NCBI GenBank assembly: GCA_041674345.1
Contig: JBAYVY010000247.1
Location: 1-5,606, forward strand
Direction of reading: 5' to 3'
From: JBAYVY01 sp041674345
GTDB lineage: Bacteria; Planctomycetota; Phycisphaerae; Phycisphaerales; Zrk34
Length of the DNA stretch: 5,606 bases
A program made the position numbers and the translations under genes. This document shows, one piece after another, positions 1 to 5,606 of this stretch. The notes under the pieces were generated by a model that was given only the letters and a program-made list of their open reading frames with translations, had not been told where the DNA came from and did not search any database. Each line of letters starts with the position of its first letter. Position 1 is the first letter of the stretch.

Positions 1-44
1 GGATGCGACGATGGATGTGCGGAAGATGACGGAGCCGGGGACAC

Positions 45-65
45 GCGGGGGCTGACGCCCACCGC
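45..65 (-). terminator. GC-rich hairpin downstream of the M16 peptidase gene
   Basis: Read on the minus strand, this starts 21 nt after the stop codon of the M16 gene. The arms are GCGG(T)GGGC and GCCCCCGC, an 8-bp GC stem with one bulged T and the 4-nt loop GTCA. No T-run follows, so it is not a textbook intrinsic terminator. It could still stall polymerase, protect the mRNA 3' end, or be a copy of a dispersed palindromic repeat. An overlapping weaker alternative pairs 56-62 with 79-85 (7 bp, 16-nt loop). The rest of 1-86 shows no gene. Confidence 0.4.
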
Positions 66-86
66 TAAACGTGAAGGAGTGGGCGG

Positions 87-3047
87 TTATTGCGCGGCGG
101 CGGGTTGGGTTGCGGCGGGGGCGGGGGCGGGGGCGATGGTGGGCGGGTAGTTGACGGGTTGGTTGGTGAGGATGGTGATGAGGGGTTGGCCGGCGAGGTA
201 TTGGTTGGCCAGGGCGTGAAGTTGTTGGGCGGAGGTGGCGCGGATTTGATCGGGCAGATGATCGGCGTTGGCGTAACCGACGCCGTAGAGTTCGTCGAGA
301 GCGGCACCTGCGGCGCGCTGGGCGTCGGACTGTTGGCTGAAGGATTCGCCGACGAGGGTGGCGTTGACGGCGCGGGTGAGTGTGGTTTGGTCAACGGGCT
401 GGGCTTTGAGGCGTTGGACCACGGCCAAGCTGCGGTTGACGGCTTCGACGGCGCTGTCGGCGGTGGTGTTGAAGCCGATGGACCAGTAGCCGGGGATGAT
501 GCCGACGCGGTTGGACGCCCACGCGGCATAGACCAGGCCGGGGCCGTCGCCTCGCAATGCCAGATGAATCCAGCCGGAGGGAAAGTTGCTGACGATGCGG
601 GTGAGGACAAGCATCGGGGCGTAATCGGGATCATCGCGGCGGACGCCGGGGCCGTAACCGATGGCGACGGCGCAGAGCGGTTTGGCGGTGGTGAACTGCG
701 TCACGCGCATCCCCACCCCCGGAACCGTCCCCGCCCCCGGAAGTGACGGCGGCTGGAGACGCACGAAAGGTTTACCGGCTTTTTCAGGCAGTTGCGAAAA
801 CAGCCGACGTACTTCGTCTTCCACCTTCCGGGGGTCGATGTCGCCGAACACGGCCAGCACGCTGTCGCTGGCCGAGAGATGTTGCTGATGGAAGTCACGC
901 AGATCATCGGGGGTGAGTTTTTCGACGACGTTCAACCGGCCGATGGGCATTTGCGACCAGGGGTGATCGCCGAACCAGGTCTCGTGGAAATGGCTGAACA
1001 ATTCGGTGGACCAGCGGTCGTTGGCGGTGCGGATCGCGGCTTCGATGCGGGGCTTCATCATGGCCCACTGATCGGCGGGGAACGCGGGCTTCTCGATCAC
1101 ATCGGCCATCAGTTCAAGCACGACGGGCCAGTGTTGCGAGAGGCAATCGGCGGTGACGTAGGTGGTGTTGTAGCCGCAGTTGGCCGAAAGCGAAGCGCCG
1201 ATGGATTCGAGTGTGCGGGCGATGTCATCGGCGGAGCGTGAACCGGCCCCCTTGATGAGCATGGCGGCGGAAGCGTTGGCGACGCCTTCGTGACCGGGGG
1301 CGTCGGCGAGCAGGCCGCCGAGTTGATACCACTGCATGGCGACGACGGGCAGGCGGGTATCACGCTGGATCAGCACGCGCAGGCCGTTGTCGAGTTTGAC
1401 CATCGTGACGGGCGAAAGCACGGGCGCTTCGACGGAGCCGGTTTTTCCCTGCAACGATTTGAAGTGGGCGATGAGTCGGGTGTTGTCGAGATCGACCTTT
1501 TCCTGCGGGAAGGAATCGGCGGGCGCGGCGTCGGCGACGCGCTTCATCGCTTGCGGCTTGGCTGTCTGCGGCAGGAGGGTGAGCGTCAGCAGATCGCTGT
1601 CCCGCAGGATCGCGGCGGCGGCGCGTTGCACATCGGCGGCGGAGATTTTTTCGATGGCCCTGGCGTAATGGTCGAGGTAATCGGGATCACCGCTGCCGAT
1701 GAAATCGCCGGCCAGGCGGGAGGCGGTTTGCTCGGCGGTTTGTGAATCCATGACGATGGCGGCGAGTGTTTTCGACTTGGCTCTGGCCAGTTCGTCCGCG
1801 GTCACGCCCTCGGCGGTGATGCGATGCACCTGCGCGAGAATCGCCTGTTTGACGGCTTCAAGTTTGTCAGACGCGATACTTCCGGGGGCGGGATTATTAC
1901 TTCCCGGGGTGGGGATACCCGGGGCAGCGCTCGAAGACTCGCTCTGCCCCGGCTTGGAAGGAGCGGGGGTTTCGATACTTCCGGGGGCGGGGGTGGCATC
2001 GACGGCGAAGAAGCCCTTGCCCCAGATGAAGCTGAGGTTGTAGGCGTCGATGCTGGTGACCAGTCGCTGATCGTTGCGGACAGTCCGCACGAGACGCGAC
2101 AGCTCGCCCTGACCGAGCACCTGCGCCAACAGATCGAGCGCGTAATCGTGTTCTTCGCCCATGCGTGTGCCGGGCCAGGCGAGGCGGAGTTTGGGCAGTT
2201 TCACATCGGCCTGGCCGGCGGCCTGCGTGGGGTGATCCAGCGATGGTTCGACCGGCAGTGAAATCGCGGGCAACGGCTTGGCGGGCGAATCTTTCCACAG
2301 GTTGGCGACTTGCTCCACCACCTTCCGCGGGTCGATGTCGCCGGTGACGACGAAGACCATGTTGTTGGGGACGTACATGGTTTTGTAGAAGTCGTGGATT
2401 TGGTCGCGGGTGATTTTGAGGAACTCGTCGAGATACCCGATGGTGGGATGGCGGGCGGGGTGGGCCTGGTAGCGGGCTTGTTGGGTGAGTTTCCAGAAGA
2501 TGCGATTGGGTTCGCCGTCGCCCATCTCGAATTCGTGCTGAATGACTTCGCGTTCGCGGTCGAACTCGGCCTGCGTGATTTTCGCGTTCCGCATCCAGTC
2601 GCTGAGCAGGTCGATGGCGGTCGCGGCATGTTCGCTGGACGTGTTGATGTAGTAATGAACGTTATCCAGCGAAGTCGCGGCGTTGGTTTGTGCGCCGATG
2701 TCGCCGAGAATGGCGTTGGACTGATCTTCGGTGCGTGTGGTGGTGGACCCGCCGGACAGCAGATGTTCGAGAAAATGGGACAGGCCGGCCCCGTTGTATT
2801 TCGCCTCGTAGATCGAGCCGGTCTTGATCCAGCATTGCACGGACGCGACGGGCGCGGTGGGGATGCGCTGCGCGATGACGACCAGACGATTGGGCAGTTC
2901 GACGATCAGACGGTCGGATCGCTGATTGAGCACGGTGAACTCCGGGGCGGGGGATGGCGGGGATGGGGGGGAATCGGCGAACGCGAAGCCGCGAGCGGCG
3001 AAGGAAAGAGCGACGGCGATGGCGAACACGCAACGTGAATGGATCAT
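87..3047 (-). CDS. Secreted two-domain M16 (pitrilysin/insulinase-like) zinc metallopeptidase
   Basis: A 986-residue protein expected to hydrolyse peptides outside the cytoplasm. Residues 1-24 form a signal peptide with an AFA cleavage site before D25, followed by a Pro/Ser-rich linker. The first M16 unit (about 38-505) has the zinc motif H91-F-L-E94-H95 and the third ligand E172 in an EREVIQHE context, with E94 as the expected catalytic base. The second unit (about 540-960) aligns at an offset of 500 residues, but its metal site reads N591, A594 and A595, so it should be non-catalytic. It keeps the Arg/Tyr pair typical of M16 C-terminal domains (R832 in LRGDGPGLVY and Y840). Paired active and inactive halves are usual in this family and form a substrate chamber. 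Oddities are a Pro/Gly/Ser insert at about 353-391 and a Pro/Ala tail at about 971-986. The start at 3047 is preferred over the longer frame from 3122 because it gives a clean signal peptide and has GGGAG 8 nt upstream. The substrate is unknown. Confidence 0.95.
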   Translation of the reverse strand: MIHSRCVFAIAVALSFAARGFAFADSPPSPPSPAPEFTVLNQRSDRLIVELPNRLVVIAQRIPTAPVASVQCWIKTGSIYEAKYNGAGLSHFLEHLLSGGSTTTRTEDQSNAILGDIGAQTNAATSLDNVHYYINTSSEHAATAIDLLSDWMRNAKITQAEFDREREVIQHEFEMGDGEPNRIFWKLTQQARYQAHPARHPTIGYLDEFLKITRDQIHDFYKTMYVPNNMVFVVTGDIDPRKVVEQVANLWKDSPAKPLPAISLPVEPSLDHPTQAAGQADVKLPKLRLAWPGTRMGEEHDYALDLLAQVLGQGELSRLVRTVRNDQRLVTSIDAYNLSFIWGKGFFAVDATPAPGSIETPAPSKPGQSESSSAAPGIPTPGSNNPAPGSIASDKLEAVKQAILAQVHRITAEGVTADELARAKSKTLAAIVMDSQTAEQTASRLAGDFIGSGDPDYLDHYARAIEKISAADVQRAAAAILRDSDLLTLTLLPQTAKPQAMKRVADAAPADSFPQEKVDLDNTRLIAHFKSLQGKTGSVEAPVLSPVTMVKLDNGLRVLIQRDTRLPVVAMQWYQLGGLLADAPGHEGVANASAAMLIKGAGSRSADDIARTLESIGASLSANCGYNTTYVTADCLSQHWPVVLELMADVIEKPAFPADQWAMMKPRIEAAIRTANDRWSTELFSHFHETWFGDHPWSQMPIGRLNVVEKLTPDDLRDFHQQHLSASDSVLAVFGDIDPRKVEDEVRRLFSQLPEKAGKPFVRLQPPSLPGAGTVPGVGMRVTQFTTAKPLCAVAIGYGPGVRRDDPDYAPMLVLTRIVSNFPSGWIHLALRGDGPGLVYAAWASNRVGIIPGYWSIGFNTTADSAVEAVNRSLAVVQRLKAQPVDQTTLTRAVNATLVGESFSQQSDAQRAAGAALDELYGVGYANADHLPDQIRATSAQQLHALANQYLAGQPLITILTNQPVNYPPTIAPAPAPAATQPAAAQ
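117..134. repeat. Hexamer microsatellite (GGGGGC)x3 in the 3' end of the M16 gene
   Basis: Three perfect GGGGGC units lie on the plus strand, with more G-runs on both sides. In the minus-strand gene they encode part of the alternating Ala-Pro tail near the C-terminus. With the nearby GGG at about 141-143 the stretch fits a G-quadruplex pattern (loops 1, 1 and about 7) on the template strand. Such a tract is prone to length change in steps of two residues. Confidence 0.6.
709..744 (-). repeat. GC-rich repeat element, copy in inverse orientation inside the M16 gene
   Basis: Read on the minus strand, this 36-nt stretch has two subunits, ACTTCCGGGGGCGGG and TTCCGGGGGTGGGGAT, joined by 5 nt. The same two subunits in the same order occur on the plus strand at 1878-1916. 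There the first subunit is identical, the second differs at one base, and the linker is 8 nt. Here the element encodes LPGAGTVPGVGM (residues about 769-780) in the inactive M16 half, within a variable linker. It looks like an inserted dispersed repeat rather than conserved protein sequence, since the plus-orientation copy encodes a different peptide. Confidence 0.6.
1874..1991 (+). repeat. Cluster of GC-rich repeat units inside the M16 gene
   Basis: The 19-mer CGATACTTCCGGGGGCGGG occurs identically at 1874-1892 and 1973-1991. Between them lie a diverged subunit (TACTTCCCGGGGTGGGGATA at 1898-1917) and a hairpin whose arms GGGGCAG (1921-1927) and CTGCCCC (1944-1950) flank a 16-nt loop. The cluster encodes the low-complexity insert at residues about 353-391 of the M16 protein, rich in Pro, Gly and Ser, with PAPGSI at both ends. 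The insert lies just after the last strand-like segment (GFFAVDAT) and before a helix (KLEAVKQAILAQ), so it probably forms a surface loop. Confidence 0.65.
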
Positions 3048-3055
3048 GAAAGATG

Positions 3056-3060
3056 CTCCC
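3056..3060 (-). promoter_or_regulatory. Ribosome-binding site fixing the M16 peptidase start
   Basis: The minus strand reads GGGAG, then 8 nt, then the ATG at 3047-3045. This is the only good Shine-Dalgarno match near the candidate starts, and the resulting protein begins directly with a signal peptide. It therefore supports 3047 over the in-frame ATG at 3122. Confidence 0.6.
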
Positions 3061-3071
3061 GTGGGGATGGT

Positions 3072-3135
3072 CGATTTTCGATTTGGGATTGAGGCGCGTC
3101 GTCTGTTCAAATTGAAAATCACAAATCGAAAATCG
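3072..3135. repeat. A/T-rich inverted plus tandem repeat between the regulator and peptidase genes
   Basis: The left arm CGATTTTCGATTTG (3072-3085) is a perfect 14-bp inverted match to CAAATCGAAAATCG (3122-3135). A diverged direct copy, CAAATTGAAAATCA (3108-3121), lies immediately before the right arm with a period of 14 nt. The left arm can therefore pair with either right-hand unit, giving two mutually exclusive hairpins with spacers of about 36 or 22 nt. The block fills most of the 105-nt gap between two minus-strand genes and stands out by low GC. It could be a dispersed repeat, a weak terminator for the regulator gene or a protein-binding site. On the minus strand a poor sigma70-like pair (TTGCCG, 17 nt, TTCAAT) can be drawn through it, which I do not regard as convincing. 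Confidence 0.6.
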
Positions 3136-3152
3136 GCAATGCGTCCATTACG

Positions 3153-3671
3153 TCACGGCTGCTCATCCGGTTCGCCGTCGTGTTGTCGCTGGTCCTGTTC
3201 GTCCATGCGCTGGATATAGGCGAGGGTGCGATCCAGTTCGCGTTTGAGGTGACGAACGCGGAGCAGGGATTTGACGCGGGTGACCAGTTCGAGTTTTTTG
3301 ACGGGTTTGGAGAGGAAGTCGTCGGTGCCGCTTTCGACGCCCCGCTCGATGTCGCCCAGTTCGTTCAGGGCGGTGACCATGATGATCGGAATGGAGCGCG
3401 TGGCGGGGCTGGCTTTGAGTTTTTTGCAGACCTCGAAGCCGCTCATGCGGGGCATCATCACGTCGAGCAGGATCAGGTCGATGCTGTTGTGTTCGACAAC
3501 GCTCATCGCTTCGAGTCCGTCGGCGGCGGTGACGATTTTGCAGGGCAGATCGTCGAGATACGCCTGGAGCAGTTCGAGATTCTGCTGATTGTCGTCAACA
3601 ACGAGGATGACCGACTGTGCGAAATCGGCTTCGGTCGGTTCGCTGGGTTTGGCGGCGGGATTCGAGTTCAT
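3153..3671 (-). CDS. Stand-alone receiver-domain response regulator (CheY/PleD-type receiver)
   Basis: A 172-residue cytoplasmic protein that should accept phosphate from a histidine kinase. Residues about 20-140 form one receiver domain. The acidic pair is D26-D27 in ILVVDDN, the phospho-acceptor is D70 in LILLDVMMP, the switch Thr is T100 in IIMVTAL, and the conserved Lys is K122 in FLSKP. All active-site residues are present. No DNA-binding, GGDEF or other output domain follows, only a helix and a charged Asp/Glu/Gln-rich tail (about 140-172). It therefore probably signals by protein contact or within a phosphorelay, and its kinase is not in the window. ATG codons at 3716, 3680 and 3671 share the frame. 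None has a good Shine-Dalgarno, and 3671 is chosen because the longer versions add only unpatterned residues. The M16 gene follows 105 nt downstream on the same strand, so co-transcription is possible but unproven. Confidence 0.93.
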   Translation of the reverse strand: MNSNPAAKPSEPTEADFAQSVILVVDDNQQNLELLQAYLDDLPCKIVTAADGLEAMSVVEHNSIDLILLDVMMPRMSGFEVCKKLKASPATRSIPIIMVTALNELGDIERGVESGTDDFLSKPVKKLELVTRVKSLLRVRHLKRELDRTLAYIQRMDEQDQRQHDGEPDEQP

Positions 3672-3683
3672 AATGGTCATTAT
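3670..3683. promoter_or_regulatory. Palindrome and TATAAT box overlapping the response regulator start
   Basis: ATAATG-GT-CATTAT is a perfect 6-bp-arm palindrome that spans two candidate start codons of the response regulator. It extends imperfectly to 3667-3688 (TTCATAATG against CATTATATGAA). On the minus strand, 3684-3679 reads TATAAT, about 7 nt before the ATG at 3671, so transcription from it would give a nearly leaderless mRNA. The -35 region is poor (TGTTCC at 17 nt). It may be a promoter, an operator or a chance A/T-rich patch. Confidence 0.3.
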
Positions 3684-3852
3684 ATGAAGGAATCGCCCGG
3701 CGGAACAGTTGGTCATGCGGCTGCATGTCGTCCTGGACCGGCATATGAAGCACGAACGCGGGCAATTTGCCTTCGGGCCTCATCAGCCATTGCAGGCCCA
3801 GCGTCATGGAGGTCGCGTGGCGCATCGTCAGCCGCGAAGTTGGAGGCCGGCG
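3672..3852. other. Divergent spacer without an assignable gene
   Basis: About 180 nt separate the minus-strand regulator from the plus-strand rhamnosidase remnant. Both strands are open here in some frames. The minus-strand frame read from about 3825 down to 3690 has GC-rich third positions and a protein-like reading (for example RPEGKLPAFVLHMPVQDDMQ). I recognise no family in it, and the frame runs on into the regulator gene out of phase. It may be a scrap of a lost gene, the eroded 5' end of the rhamnosidase locus, or non-coding. Confidence 0.35.
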
Positions 3853-5194
3853 ATGCGGTCGGGTCAGCGGTGTTGGTGGAAGGTTCGCATGTGGGATGCG
3901 GCGGGCGAGGTGTCGGCGTGGTCGCCGCCGAGTGGGTGGGAGATGGGGCTGCTGGAACGAAATGAATGGAAGGGCCGATGGATCGGAGCATCGGCGTCGC
4001 CGCGCGTGCGGCGGGTGATGGAATTGAAATCATGCGTATCGCCGCGGGCCACGACACACAATCGCATCATTTACGACATGGGGCAAAACTTCGCGGGTCG
4101 CATTCGGCTGAAAGTCAACGGTGAACGCGGGCTGACGATTCGCATTCGTTACGCGGAAATGCTGAACGCCGACGGCACGCTTTACACCGAAAATCTGCGC
4201 GAGGCGAGGGCGACGGATCACTACACGCTCAAAGGCGGCGGCGAGGAAACTTACGAGCCGCGGTTCACATTTCACGGGTTTCGATATGTGGAACCGGAAA
4301 ACCGAAGCAAATTGCCCGCGCAGGAAAACATCGAAGTCACAGGCATCGTATTGCAATCGGACACGCCGGCGACGGGGACGTTTGAATGCGGCAATACACT
4401 GACTAATCAGTTGCCGCACAACATCCAGTGGGGCCAGCGCAGTAACTTTCTGGAAGCGCCGACCGATTGCCCGCAGCGCAACGAGCGGCTGGGCCGGACG
4501 GGCGACGCGCAGGTATTCGTGCGAACGGCGTGCTTCAACATGGACGTGAGCGGGTTTTTCACCAAATGGACGCAGAACCTGCGGGATGCGCAGGCGGAAG
4601 CCGGTTCGTATCCGATGGTGGTGCCCAACAAGGGATTCGCCGGCGGCGACGGCGGATCTGCATGGGCCGAGGCGGGCGTCATCTGCCCGTGGACGATCTA
4701 CCAATGCTACGGCGACCGCCGCATCCTCGAACGCCATTACGATTCGATGGTCCGCTTCATCGACTTTCTAAAATCAACAAGTCATCAACTGATTCGACCG
4801 ACGGAGCAATGCCAGGGGATGTTCTGGGGATTCGGCGACTGGCCGGCCACCGACGCGCCCAATCCCGGCGCTGCCCCCACGACCAGGCAACTGATCGGCA
4901 CGACTTACTTCGCCCGCAGCGTGCAACTGCTCGCACGCATCGCGCGAATCATTGGACGCGATGAAGACGCTGTGCGATATCAAAAACTGTGGACCGACAT
5001 CAAGACCGCGTTCAATGAGAAGTTCGTCAACCATTACGCCTACGGCTGCATCGGCCAGTGGCTCTACGCCACCGTCGCCCGAAAGTAACCAACCGTTGAC
5101 GCAGACCCCCGGTGTGCATCACGTTCACACCGAAAACAACCGCGTCATCTGCGAAGTCGGCGCGGGCACTTATCGGTTTGAAGTGAAACCGTGA
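3853..5194 (+). pseudogene. GH78 alpha-L-rhamnosidase remnant with multiple internal deletions
   Basis: GH78 enzymes release terminal L-rhamnose from polysaccharides or glycosides and usually have roughly 900 or more residues. Here only blocks remain. Block 1 (3853-4000) is an N-terminal module ending in GWEMGLL...WKGRWIG. Block 2 (about 4015-5028) starts before YDMGQNFAG and runs through ENLREARATDHY, FHGFRYVE, GQRSNF and PTDCPQRNERLG to TAFNEKFV. Block 3 (5029-5079) is NHYAYGCIGQWLY. Block 4 (5078-5194) is the C-terminal tail VICEVGAGTYRFE, in another frame. By family knowledge the gaps remove the N-terminal carbohydrate-binding-like domain, the part of the (alpha/alpha)6 barrel that carries the catalytic base, and most of the C-terminal beta domain. 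The N-terminus with any signal peptide is also missing. Conserved RDER and GWTGD read RNER and GRTGD. A frame from 3853 to 5088 (411 residues) is still open and has GGAGG 6 nt upstream of its ATG, so a protein could be made, but it should not be a working rhamnosidase. Assembly error is the main alternative. Confidence 0.85.
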
Positions 5195-5211
5195 ATCGGC
5201 ACCCGCGCATG

Positions 5212-5241
5212 AAAACAGGCGGGGCGATCCACCTCGCCTGT
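5212..5241 (-). terminator. Probable intrinsic terminator of the sulfite reductase gene
   Basis: The minus strand reads ACAGGCGAGG, the 7-nt loop TGGATCG, then CCCCGCCTGT, followed directly by TTTC, so four T residues in a row end the structure. The stem has seven outer pairs, one A-C mismatch and two inner G-C pairs. It lies 36 nt past the sulfite reductase stop codon. On the plus strand the mismatch becomes a G-U pair, giving a 10-bp stem, and AAAA precedes it. It could therefore also end transcripts coming from the rhamnosidase remnant, though without a T-run on that side. Confidence 0.6.
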
Positions 5242-5277
5242 CCGCTTGTGGCCATCTGATTCGGCGCCGCCGCGTTC

Positions 5278-5606
5278 TCACACCGCGGCCAGCGCCGCCT
5301 CGACGCGCTCCCGTGCGGGGTTGTTCTTCGATCCGGTCAGCAGCGTTCGCCGTTGCCCGCCGCAAAACTTGCGTTGATAAAAATCGCCGAACGATTCGTC
5401 GGACATCCGTTCCCCGGCCCACAACGTCAGCAACGGTCGAATCGCCGCCGCCAATTCCGCCATCGGTACGTTCTCCGCGTAAAACTCCGCCAGACGATCT
5501 CCCTCGATCCGTCCGCCCAGATAAATGTCGTAATGCCCCGGCTTGTGACCGACCAGGCCGATGTCCGCCGAGTAGGGCCTCGCGCATCCGTTCGGGCATC
5601 CGGTGA
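5278..5606 (-). CDS. Sulfite reductase hemoprotein, C-terminal part (truncated by window end)
   Basis: The visible 108 residues are the end of a siroheme/[4Fe-4S] sulfite (or nitrite) reductase, which reduces sulfite to sulfide with six electrons for cysteine synthesis. The fragment opens with TGCPNGCARPYSADIGLVG. The two Cys of the C-x3-C motif (codons at 5598-5596 and 5586-5584) bind the iron-sulfur cluster, and the second also bridges to siroheme in this family. DIYLGGRIEGDRL and ESFGDFYQR are further family landmarks near the C-terminus. About 30 residues follow FGDFYQR, ending in a basic then Ala-rich helix, which is somewhat longer than many homologues. The start, the first Cys pair and the substrate-binding basic residues lie outside the window. 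The RPY context recalls ferredoxin-dependent Sir, but CysI (the NADPH-system partner) cannot be excluded, so no symbol is given. It converges with the rhamnosidase remnant. Confidence 0.93.
   Translation of the reverse strand, partial: TGCPNGCARPYSADIGLVGHKPGHYDIYLGGRIEGDRLAEFYAENVPMAELAAAIRPLLTLWAGERMSDESFGDFYQRKFCGGQRRTLLTGSKNNPARERVEAALAAV

Noticed and set aside
90..746. Long plus-strand open frame opposite the M16 gene (218 codons), Gly-rich
   Set aside because: It is antisense to an M16 peptidase with clear motifs. Its composition reflects complementary Pro codons in GC-rich DNA, and it has no domain signature.
1874..1991. Repeat cluster considered as a CRISPR array
   Set aside because: The units are too short and uneven, the intervening sequence is not spacer-like, and the whole block stays in frame within a peptidase gene.
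2310..3038. Plus-strand open frame of 242 codons
   Set aside because: It covers the zinc-site region of the M16 gene in antisense. Long antisense frames are expected at this GC content.
3048..3122. Extending the M16 start to the ATG at 3122
   Set aside because: The 25 extra residues are encoded by the A/T-rich repeat and spacer, would bury the signal peptide, and have no better ribosome-binding site.
3709..3852. Extending the rhamnosidase start upstream to the ATG at 3709
   Set aside because: The extra 48 residues show no GH78 similarity or signal peptide. Family-like sequence starts at RSGQRCWWKVR right after the ATG at 3853, which also has the better ribosome-binding site.
3180..3965. Plus-strand open frame of 261 codons
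   Set aside because: It runs antisense through the whole response regulator and then out of frame through the start of the rhamnosidase remnant, so it matches no single gene.
4030..4737. Minus-strand open frame of 235 codons
   Set aside because: It is the antisense shadow of the conserved GH78 block.
1..5606. tRNA, rRNA, insertion sequence or integrase gene
   Set aside because: I saw no tRNA-like cloverleaf, ribosomal RNA core sequence or transposase/integrase motif on either strand.

Overview
The window is high-GC bacterial DNA. It holds two complete genes, one partial gene and one decayed gene. Long proline/alanine tracts, a stand-alone receiver protein, a GH78 alpha-L-rhamnosidase remnant and dispersed GC-rich repeats would fit a free-living polysaccharide-degrading bacterium, perhaps of the Planctomycetota (Phycisphaerae-like). 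That assignment is inference from gene style; the window has no marker gene.

Layout from left to right. Positions 1-86 are non-coding and hold a GC-rich hairpin just past the stop codon of the first gene. Positions 87-3047 (minus) encode a 986-residue secreted two-domain M16 zinc metallopeptidase. Its N-terminal half keeps the zinc site and its C-terminal half has lost it. The gene carries copies of a GC-rich repeat in both orientations. Positions 3048-3152 are a spacer with the M16 ribosome-binding site and an A/T-rich inverted-plus-direct repeat. Positions 3153-3671 (minus) encode a receiver-only response regulator, upstream of the M16 gene on the same strand. Positions 3672-3852 are a divergent spacer with no assignable gene. 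Positions 3853-5194 (plus) are a GH78 rhamnosidase pseudogene that lacks its 5' end and at least three internal blocks. Positions 5195-5277 are a convergent spacer with a hairpin plus short T-run that looks like the terminator of the last gene. Positions 5278-5606 (minus) are the C-terminal end of an assimilatory-type sulfite reductase hemoprotein, cut by the window edge.

The response regulator and peptidase could be co-transcribed (105 nt apart, same strand), but the repeat between them could equally separate them. The rhamnosidase remnant and the sulfite reductase show no functional link to these two. I see no convincing new multi-gene system. The observations most worth following are the stepwise deletion pattern of the rhamnosidase and the repeat element that sits in both orientations inside the peptidase reading frame.
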